DNA of 38,678 bases from Chloroflexus sp. MS-G (lineage in GTDB: Bacteria; Chloroflexota; Chloroflexia; Chloroflexales; Chloroflexaceae), in contig NZ_JPIM01000038.1 of the NCBI RefSeq assembly GCF_000735195.1, positions 1 to 38,678 of the forward strand, written 5' to 3'. The notes beneath the pieces were generated by a model. It was not told the DNA's origin. It did no database searches and worked only from the letters and a program-made list of their open reading frames with translations. A program made the position numbers and the translations under genes. Below, one piece after another: positions 32,876 through 38,678 of the stretch (position 1 is the stretch's first letter; every line of letters starts with the position of its first letter).

Positions 32876-34147
32876 ATGGCCGTTCAGGTCTGGATCGGCG
32901 AGAAACCAGAACATCCGCAAGAACGGCGGGCTATTCTAGGGGTGGCTCAGGCCCTCGAAAAGCTGGAGGGTCTGTTCCTGATCCTGGCCAATTTCAGCGT
33001 GAATGGTCGTAACATCGATCTGGTTATTATCAAGCACAATGCGATTGTCATTATCGAGCTAAAACATTGTGATGGGCGCGTGATCGGGAGTGTCAACGGG
33101 CCATGGTTCGTTGAGGGCCGTAACGGTGAGCAGAAGCGACTCAACCCTGGTCGTAAAAATCCGTACAATCAGGTCATTTCGTATTTTCACGCGCTCACCA
33201 ATTTTCTCAACGAGCATCGCCGCGAGTTTCTCTCGGAACAAAAGGCAAATGATGTTGATTTTCGCACTTGCAAGCGTCTGATCGTCATTGCTCCCCGCAT
33301 CGAAGAGGGTTCGCAACTCGATCTCGACTGGAAAGTTGAAGTACGTGGGCTTGATGAGTTGACCGCGTATATGATTACCGAGCGCTCCTCTGAAATTGAG
33401 TTGAGCGAAGAGGAGATGCTGGCTATCCCAAAACTCTTACACTGCACACCATGGACGGAATTGAATGAGGTGGTGCGGGAAAATGCTCCGCCTGCGCCAA
33501 CCAAATCCGTTCCTTTACCGTGGTACGTGCAGGCGCGGAACGCTCTCCACACCACAGCCGGTCGGCTGGTTACCATCTTTGCTGGCCTGTCGCTCGTATT
33601 GCTGTTCATCCTCTTTGTGCGTCCACCAAGCCCTGCTCCACGCGCTGATAGCCCACTGACTTCTATCACAATGGGGACTTCTGGCGATGGAACGATCTTG
33701 AACTTCAACGCGACGACCAGCTTCTGTCGTTGGAACGGGTATCAATTGATCGGTAAACGCTGGGATAGCAGCACCCAAAGCTGGCAAAATATTGCGATTG
33801 GCGAAGCAACGACCGGCGCTGCACCCGATATTATTGTTGCACTCGAGCAGATTGACGCCTGCGGTGACCGGATCGAGATTACGTGGAGTGTTCAGAATAA
33901 CACCAATCGTTCGGTGAGTTTCCCACTGCGCCACAACAACATTAAGATCAGCGACGGTCTGGGGAACGACTATCCTCTGGCAAATGACGATTCGCGTCCG
34001 GCGGTCATCAACGTACTCCCCGGTACCCGGCAGCGTGGTGTTGCTGTTGTGCGTCGTCAATTGGCCGCCAATGCCAGTACGCTTCGCATTAAGCTTATCG
34101 AGCAGCCGTTTGGTGAAGCCAGTTTTATTGTTGCGCTTCAGCCGTAG
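32876..34147 (+). CDS. Membrane-anchored NERD-domain (nuclease-related) protein with outer beta domain
   Basis: 423 residues. Residues 1 to about 130 are a NERD domain, a relative of Holliday-junction resolvases and restriction endonucleases. D48 in NIDLVIIK and E61-L-K63 in VIIELKH give the D..ExK active-site pattern, and Q in NPYNQVISYFHALTNFL follows as in the family. About 225-251 is a single membrane helix (LVTIFAGLSLVLLFILFV), so the nuclease-like part faces the cytoplasm. Residues about 255-423 form an exported beta-rich domain similar in pattern to DUF4352-like domains (IEITWSVQNNTNRSVSFPL). It begins 3 bases after uvrB with no promoter between. NERD proteins are poorly characterised; a role in DNA processing is inferred from the domain and the neighbour. 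Confidence 0.85.
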   Translation: MAVQVWIGEKPEHPQERRAILGVAQALEKLEGLFLILANFSVNGRNIDLVIIKHNAIVIIELKHCDGRVIGSVNGPWFVEGRNGEQKRLNPGRKNPYNQVISYFHALTNFLNEHRREFLSEQKANDVDFRTCKRLIVIAPRIEEGSQLDLDWKVEVRGLDELTAYMITERSSEIELSEEEMLAIPKLLHCTPWTELNEVVRENAPPAPTKSVPLPWYVQARNALHTTAGRLVTIFAGLSLVLLFILFVRPPSPAPRADSPLTSITMGTSGDGTILNFNATTSFCRWNGYQLIGKRWDSSTQSWQNIAIGEATTGAAPDIIVALEQIDACGDRIEITWSVQNNTNRSVSFPLRHNNIKISDGLGNDYPLANDDSRPAVINVLPGTRQRGVAVVRRQLAANASTLRIKLIEQPFGEASFIVALQP

Positions 34148-34576
34148 GTATTGTGAGCACACCCCCCTCACCTTTGTTCAACAGGTGTCAGGTGTGAGGA
34201 AGGGAGAGGATGAACTCTGCCACTTTCCGATTTTTTCTCTTCAAACCTGTAGAAGCGGATTCTACTTCCCCTGCCCCTCTTTCCAGCGGAGGAAGGCTAT
34301 ACGCGCTACAGGTTTTGCCCTTCCTTCCAAGGGACATGATGATGCGCCAGTCGCTTCTGCTGCGTTTCCAGGTGATGGGATGGATGGTGAGTCATCGGTA
34401 GTGGGAGAGTGCACTGCATGTTGATAGCGCTTCGCTTGGGCATCGTTTCGTCATCAGGCGGCGTGAATAAACAGAGCGTAAAGCACGCTCGTTTGTGCTA
34501 TCATACCCTTGTTTCCTGGTTATGCTATTGTGCAACGCAGTATGATAAGTTCGTTCAATTGAGCAGGAGGTTCATC
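34148..34576. other. Intergenic region with alternative hairpins
   Basis: About 430 bases. It contains a CCTCACCT/AGGTGTGAGG imperfect hairpin soon after the NERD gene (about 34167-34199) and the two overlapping stems at 34243-34315. Open frames in it lack recognisable composition. The last 30 bases carry the ribosome binding site of the next gene. Confidence 0.6.
34243..34315 (+). promoter_or_regulatory. Two mutually exclusive inverted repeats
   Basis: AAACCTGTAG (34243-34252) pairs with CTACAGGTTT (34306-34315). GTAGAA (34249-34254) pairs with TTCTAC (34260-34265) across the loop GCGGA. The two stems share GTAG at 34249-34252 and cannot form together, the arrangement seen in attenuators. 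It may also be a repeat relic. Confidence 0.35.
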
Positions 34577-35089
34577 GTGGACATTGCAGCATTAGCGAAA
34601 GAGGTGGCGCTGTTTCTAACCCCCTTCCTGCCGTATTTGCTCAAAGCGGGGGAGAAGGCAGCGGAAGAAGCCGGCACGAAACTGGGTAGTGCGGCCTGGG
34701 AGCGCGCAAAGGGGCTGTGGAGTCGGCTACGCCCGCAGATCGAGGCGAAACCGACCGCGCAGGAAGCCGTGACCGACGCTGCGGCAGCGCCACACGACGA
34801 GGATGCGCAGGCTGCCCTGCGCTTGCAACTGAAGAAACTGTTCACCGAGAATGAGGAGCTGGCACGCGAGATCGGGCAACAATGGGCTGCGGCGCAGGCG
34901 GCAGGGGTGACAATCATTGCTTCCGGCGAACGATCCGTGGCGGCGCAGAATATCACCGGCAGTACCATTATTACCGGCGATCACAACACCGTACAGAGCG
35001 GCAAGTACAACGTCAGGATTGATAAAGCCTCGGGGCTGGCAATTGGCGACAATGCGCGGGTCGAGCAAAGCGGCGGCGAGACGGAGTAA
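34577..35089 (+). CDS. Small protein paired with the NACHT NTPase (shares its IGDNARVEQ motif)
   Basis: 170 residues from the GTG at 34577, which follows AGGAGG with a 6-base spacing; the longer frame from 34409 lacks such a site and adds unlikely sequence. Residues 1-25 form a hydrophobic or amphipathic helix (ALAKEVALFLTPFLPYLLKAG), about 25-60 is an Ala/Lys-rich helix, and about 80-115 is a likely coiled coil (ALRLQLKKLFTENEELAREI). The C-terminal 55 residues have short beta-turn repeats (SGERSVAAQNITGSTIITGDHN) ending in KASGLAIGDNARVEQ (150-164). The NTPase encoded next carries KATGVAIGDGARVEQ at 189-203. Such GD-N-V turns occur near NACHT and other STAND domains. I do not know the family. 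The shared motif suggests the two proteins bind each other or share a binding site. Confidence 0.75.
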   Translation: MDIAALAKEVALFLTPFLPYLLKAGEKAAEEAGTKLGSAAWERAKGLWSRLRPQIEAKPTAQEAVTDAAAAPHDEDAQAALRLQLKKLFTENEELAREIGQQWAAAQAAGVTIIASGERSVAAQNITGSTIITGDHNTVQSGKYNVRIDKASGLAIGDNARVEQSGGETE

Positions 35090-35352
35090 AGGCTCTTCCT
35101 GGAATGCCGCAACCCACAGGTCGGAGCCTCAGAGCACAGGCCTTCAGTGCGCATTTGAGTACGTGAGCTTCCGGCCCGCATTCGGAGCACATTTGGGTGC
35201 GCGGGCCTCCGGCCCGCATCCGCACTGGCCATAGATCTATTCGAGCGCCTCTTGCTGGCAGGGAGCCGTCAGGCGTATCATGCACTGAGCGAATGGGATC
35301 GGCGTTAACCTATCCAAAGAAAAGAATCTAGCAACTCATCACCAGGTGTATC
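35090..35352. other. Gap between the paired genes with two hairpin-repeat copies
   Basis: 263 bases without a gene. It contains a degenerate repeat copy (35165-35179) and an intact GCGGGCCTCCGGCCCGC (35201-35217) of the array family, about 36-38 bases apart, close to the array step. Confidence 0.7.
35201..35217 (+). repeat. Single intact copy of the array hairpin
   Basis: GCGGGCCTCCGGCCCGC preceded by GGGTGC, as in several array units. A damaged neighbour copy (CTTCCGGCCCGC) lies just upstream. Confidence 0.8.
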
Positions 35353-38300
35353 ATGCTCGACGACTTCCTCACCAACCTCGCTGTTAACCTGGCCCACGAC
35401 CTGCTGCGGGTCGGCGCCGACCGGCTGCGCACCCTGGCTTTCGGCGACGCCGAAAAACGCAGCCTGCACCACTGCTACCAGTCCGGCTTCCAGGCGATGC
35501 TGGATTCTGTCTGTGCGGGGCTGAACCGCGACCGTCAGGCGTTGGTCGAGACCATCCTACGCCAGTTTGTTGCCGCCCCCGGTGTGGCTCAGACGCTGCT
35601 AGATGTGGCCCTAGCTGGCGCGGACCTGCCCGACCTGCCCGCCCTGCGTGCCGCCTTCGACGCCCTAGACTTCGACCGCGCCACCCTGCCGGTCGATTTC
35701 GACCGGGCGCTGACCGCCTTCCACCGCGGCCTGAGCGAGGCGCTGGTGAACGAGGCCTCCCGTCCGAACAGCCCGCTCTTCAACCGGGTCAACCTGGGCC
35801 GGATGCTGACCATCCAGACCCTATTGCAGCAACAGGGCCACACGCTCGCTGCCATCGTGCAGCAGTTGCAGCGCATCGAAGGCCAGGGAAACACCTTCTA
35901 CAACATCGTCATTGCCAAAGCCACCGGTGTCGCCATTGGTGACGGCGCCCGGGTGGAGCAGGCCCTCCCCGCCGACGTGCGCGCCACGTTAGACGAGGTG
36001 CTGCGCCTGATGCGCGATCTATCTCGCGACCGGCGACCGCCGCCCTACACTGCTGAAGACGTGCGCCGCTACCTGGAGAACGTTATCGCGTCCTGCCAGA
36101 CCCTCGACCTGCGCGGCGCCGGTGGACCGGTGGATCACCTGCCGCTGGAGCGCGTGTACGTGGCGCTCAAGGCCGATGCCTCCAACGCCGCCGAGCGCCG
36201 CGCCAATTGGGAGCAGTTCCTGGCCGACCTGGCCGCGCACGAGCAGGAGCTGGCGAACCTGCCACTGGATGACCGCGAGCGCTGGCGGCTCTATCGTCGC
36301 ATCTGTGTGGGCCTTGACCCTATGGGTTTGACCTTGGCCCTGCGCAACCGCGCCCGCGCCGAACAGGGCGATTACCTGGCCCTGGCCGCACGACGCATCG
36401 ACCTGGGCGAACTGATCGGTCAGGAACGCTGGACAGTGCTGCTCGGCGACCCCGGCGCTGGTAAGACCACCCTGATCCGCTGGCTGGCCCTGCGCTTCGC
36501 CCAGGCGATGCTGAACGATGCCACCCAGGTGACCGCCCCCGCCGACCAGGTGCGCGCCGATCTGGAGGAAGACGAGACGACGCCGGTCGTGTTAGGACCG
36601 CCGCGACTGCCGGTACCCGTGCGCCTGGCCGACTACGCTGCTGCACGTTGGAACGAGAACCGCGACACCGGCCTGAGCCTCTTCGACTACCTGGGCGGCC
36701 ATCGCTGGCAGGGGTGCCTGCTCCACCCCGACCCTGCCGTGGGCCGTGCCATCGTGCAGGATGCCATCCGAAACGGGCGGGCGCTCATCATGCTGGACGG
36801 CCTGGACGAGATCGCCGAGAGTTATCGCCGCCGGGAGGTGGTGGACGCCATTGTTGACTTTGTGCGCAACTGGGTGCGCACGCCCGATACCAATCTGTGC
36901 GCAGCCGACCCGCACTATCGCGCCGCACCAGAACGACACCAGGAACAACCCCGACAGCGTGGCGGCAACCAGGTGGTGATCACCAGCCGACCCATCGGCT
37001 ACTACCTGGCCCCCTTACCCGCGCCGTTACCCCATTACACCGTTGAGGAGATGAGCGAACCGGCCATTACCCGCTTCTGCCGAACCTGGACGGCGGCTGT
37101 TCACGCTCAGACCGGTCGCACCGTGCGGGGCGACCCTGCGGCCGATGCGAAGGCGCTGCGCGCAGCCGTGCTTGATCCACAGCGGCCCGCACTACGTGAG
37201 ATCGCCGCCAACCCCCTCCTGCTGACGATCCTGACCAGCCTGTTTTACGACCTGAACGGCAGCCTGCCCGAGCGCCGCACTGAACTGTGCGATCAGGTGG
37301 TTGAAGCCTTCATTCGCCAGCGCCAGGATGCCTGGGTCAGCCTGGGCCTGAGCGAGGAGCGCTTCCGCTATGCGATGGGTTACGTGGCCGTGCGCCTGCA
37401 TGCCAACCCGGACTATCCCACCAGCCTGGCCGAGGAAGCTGTGGTGCAATCATGGCTGGAGGATGCGCTGCGCGAGTTCGACGGCGCCTCCCGCCCGGCA
37501 CACCGCGAGCAGGCTGGAGCCCTCTTCCGCAGCGCCGCCGAGCTGGGCGGCTTCCTGCTGGCGCGCGGCGACGGCGCTTACGGCTTCATCCACCGTACCT
37601 TCCAGGAGTATTTTGCCGCTCTCTTTCTGGCCTGGGACCCCCACCGCGTTATCGAGGAGGTGTATCACCGCCTGGATGAACCGGCCTGGCACGAGCCGCT
37701 GCGCCTGGCGGTGGCCGACCTGGCGCGCCGTCGGCCCGCCGACCTGCGCAACCTGACCAAAGCCATCCTGGAGGTACTGGAACCAGCGCCCGGCCTGCTG
37801 CTACGCAACGCCCTCTTCCTGGCCGCATGCCTGCCGGAATTGCAACGCCTGCCGCCGGATGACCTGATTGCCGCTGCCGTGACCCAACTTCTGGCCGCCT
37901 ACGCCGACCGCGATTGGCCTCCCGACGACGAGACGACGCGCCCACCGCCGCCTTTGCGCAACGCCATCGAACGGGCGTTGCGGCCCCTGAGTACGCTGAC
38001 CGCTGCCCGCGCCGCTTTCGCCGCTGCACTGACCGGCGCCGATCCGGCCCGCCGGCTGGCGGCGGCCGAACTGATCCTGGAGTGCGACTGGCGCCATCCT
38101 GACTTGATCCCGCCCCTGCTGGCCGCCGCCCGCGACCACGCCGAACCTGTCGCCGCCATCCGCGAAGCACTCTGGCATCAGGTCGAGTGCCACTTAGAGG
38201 CGCTGAGGGACCAGAACCTGCCGCTGCGTGCGCTGCTGGATGACCCGGCGCAGGCTGCGGCGCTGGCGCAGCGCCCGGTGTGGCGCGCTATCCTTCAGGC

Positions 38301-38678
38301 CCTCTACCTGCGACCCGATTGGGAGCCGCACGAGTCGTTGACACCGGACGCGGTCTGCTTCGACTCGCGGCTCACCCCCTGGCTGAAACAGGTCTGGCAG
38401 GAGGGGTGGTCAGACGAGCAGATCTGCGCCGGACTGCTGGAACTGGCGCAGAACGCGACCGACGCGGCCCTGGCCCGCGATGCAGCCTGGGCGCTGGCCG
38501 TCAGTGATGAGGCGCGCTGGCGCCAATGGTTGATGGCTGCCGACAGCGGTAAGATCACACCGCAGATTCACGCGACCCTCGCCAGTGTAACATGGGGCGT
38601 CCTCGCCCGCGCCCGCGCCCTCGCCCGCGCCCGCGCCCTCGACCTCGCCCTCGCCCTCGCCCGCGCCCGCGCCCTCGC
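35353..38678 (+). CDS. NACHT-type STAND NTPase with C-terminal Ala/Arg/Leu repeat, C-terminus beyond right edge
   Basis: The frame is open from the ATG at 35353 (AGGTG 5 bases before it) to the right edge, 1108 codons, with no stop. Residues 1-185 are a helical N-terminal region of unknown function (ALFNRVNLGRMLTIQ type segments). Residues 189-203 are KATGVAIGDGARVEQ, shared with the preceding gene. The NACHT core has Walker A GDPGAGKT (365-372), the NACHT signature LDGLDE (481-486), VVITSRP, and the winged-helix marker HRTFQEYFAA (747-756). A helical region follows, and the visible end is a perfect hexapeptide repeat. NACHT proteins in bacteria act in phage defence by sensing an invader through the C-terminal region and triggering an N-terminal effector; here the effector type is unknown. 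Strong CTG/GCC codon preference unlike uvrB suggests horizontal transfer. Confidence 0.92.
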   Translation, partial: MLDDFLTNLAVNLAHDLLRVGADRLRTLAFGDAEKRSLHHCYQSGFQAMLDSVCAGLNRDRQALVETILRQFVAAPGVAQTLLDVALAGADLPDLPALRAAFDALDFDRATLPVDFDRALTAFHRGLSEALVNEASRPNSPLFNRVNLGRMLTIQTLLQQQGHTLAAIVQQLQRIEGQGNTFYNIVIAKATGVAIGDGARVEQALPADVRATLDEVLRLMRDLSRDRRPPPYTAEDVRRYLENVIASCQTLDLRGAGGPVDHLPLERVYVALKADASNAAERRANWEQFLADLAAHEQELANLPLDDRERWRLYRRICVGLDPMGLTLALRNRARAEQGDYLALAARRIDLGELIGQERWTVLLGDPGAGKTTLIRWLALRFAQAMLNDATQVTAPADQVRADLEEDETTPVVLGPPRLPVPVRLADYAAARWNENRDTGLSLFDYLGGHRWQGCLLHPDPAVGRAIVQDAIRNGRALIMLDGLDEIAESYRRREVVDAIVDFVRNWVRTPDTNLCAADPHYRAAPERHQEQPRQRGGNQVVITSRPIGYYLAPLPAPLPHYTVEEMSEPAITRFCRTWTAAVHAQTGRTVRGDPAADAKALRAAVLDPQRPALREIAANPLLLTILTSLFYDLNGSLPERRTELCDQVVEAFIRQRQDAWVSLGLSEERFRYAMGYVAVRLHANPDYPTSLAEEAVVQSWLEDALREFDGASRPAHREQAGALFRSAAELGGFLLARGDGAYGFIHRTFQEYFAALFLAWDPHRVIEEVYHRLDEPAWHEPLRLAVADLARRRPADLRNLTKAILEVLEPAPGLLLRNALFLAACLPELQRLPPDDLIAAAVTQLLAAYADRDWPPDDETTRPPPPLRNAIERALRPLSTLTAARAAFAAALTGADPARRLAAAELILECDWRHPDLIPPLLAAARDHAEPVAAIREALWHQVECHLEALRDQNLPLRALLDDPAQAAALAQRPVWRAILQALYLRPDWEPHESLTPDAVCFDSRLTPWLKQVWQEGWSDEQICAGLLELAQNATDAALARDAAWALAVSDEARWRQWLMAADSGKITPQIHATLASVTWGVLARARALARARALDLALALARARAL
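38605..38676 (+). repeat. In-frame 18-bp tandem repeat in the NTPase gene, 4 units to the edge
   Basis: Units at 38605, 38623, 38641 and 38659 have an exact 18-base period. Three are GCCCGCGCCCGCGCCCTC (ARARAL) and the third is a variant encoding DLALAL. The repeat very probably continues beyond the window. Confidence 0.9.

Noticed and set aside
35653..35668. Possible separate small genes on the minus strand under the NTPase N-terminal region
   Set aside because: High-GC codon bias in the NTPase gene opens long shadow frames on both strands; none carries a motif.

Overview
The window looks like chromosomal DNA from a thermophilic filamentous anoxygenic phototroph of the Chloroflexus group. 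This rests on the gene set (YqjM-type ene-reductase, carboxypeptidase Taq, ABC1 kinase, MATE pump, SIMPL protein, an amidohydrolase fused to a CYTH domain) and on the heavy load of GC-rich hairpin repeats between genes. It is an inference from family resemblance; there is no rRNA or marker gene here to settle it. No tRNA, rRNA, transposase or CRISPR was seen.

Layout. 1-6022 (minus): a SNF2-type helicase and, 13 bases downstream, a very large N6-adenine methyltransferase that runs off the left edge. The pair resembles DrmD/DrmMI of class 1 DISARM. 6040-7104 (minus): an ene-reductase directly upstream of the helicase. 7105-8600: a repeat-rich stretch that ends in a truncated methyltransferase relic. 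8604-9704 (minus): a CcrM/HinfI-like solitary adenine methyltransferase. 10007-12685 (minus): a GH1 beta-glucosidase and an MFS transporter in one operon, behind a perfect palindrome that could be an operator. 13079-14905 (minus): an ABC1/UbiB kinase. 14979-15383 (plus): a small unknown gene. 15481-18199 (minus): an aminotransferase and carboxypeptidase Taq. 18367-18753 (plus): a small membrane protein. 19005-21449 (minus): a GH31 alpha-glucosidase.

21763-24279 (plus): a class A penicillin-binding protein whose end overlaps coaE. 24267-26890 (minus): the amidohydrolase-CYTH fusion, translationally coupled to coaE. 26989-28371 (plus): MATE efflux. 28792-29529 (plus): a SIMPL-domain protein. 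29574-30711: a tandem array of 27 hairpin units with two alternating linker types. 30878-34147 (plus): uvrB followed 3 bases later by a membrane-anchored NERD nuclease-like protein.

34577-38678 (plus) is the most interesting part. A 170-residue protein is followed by a large NACHT-type STAND NTPase that runs off the right edge. The two proteins share an almost identical 15-residue motif (K-A-S/T-G-L/V-A-I-G-D-N/G-A-R-V-E-Q). The visible end of the NTPase enters a perfect 18-base repeat encoding Ala-Arg/Leu hexapeptides. The pair looks like an uncharacterised defence or signalling module. Defence-type genes therefore sit at both ends of the window, with ordinary housekeeping and sugar-use genes between them.
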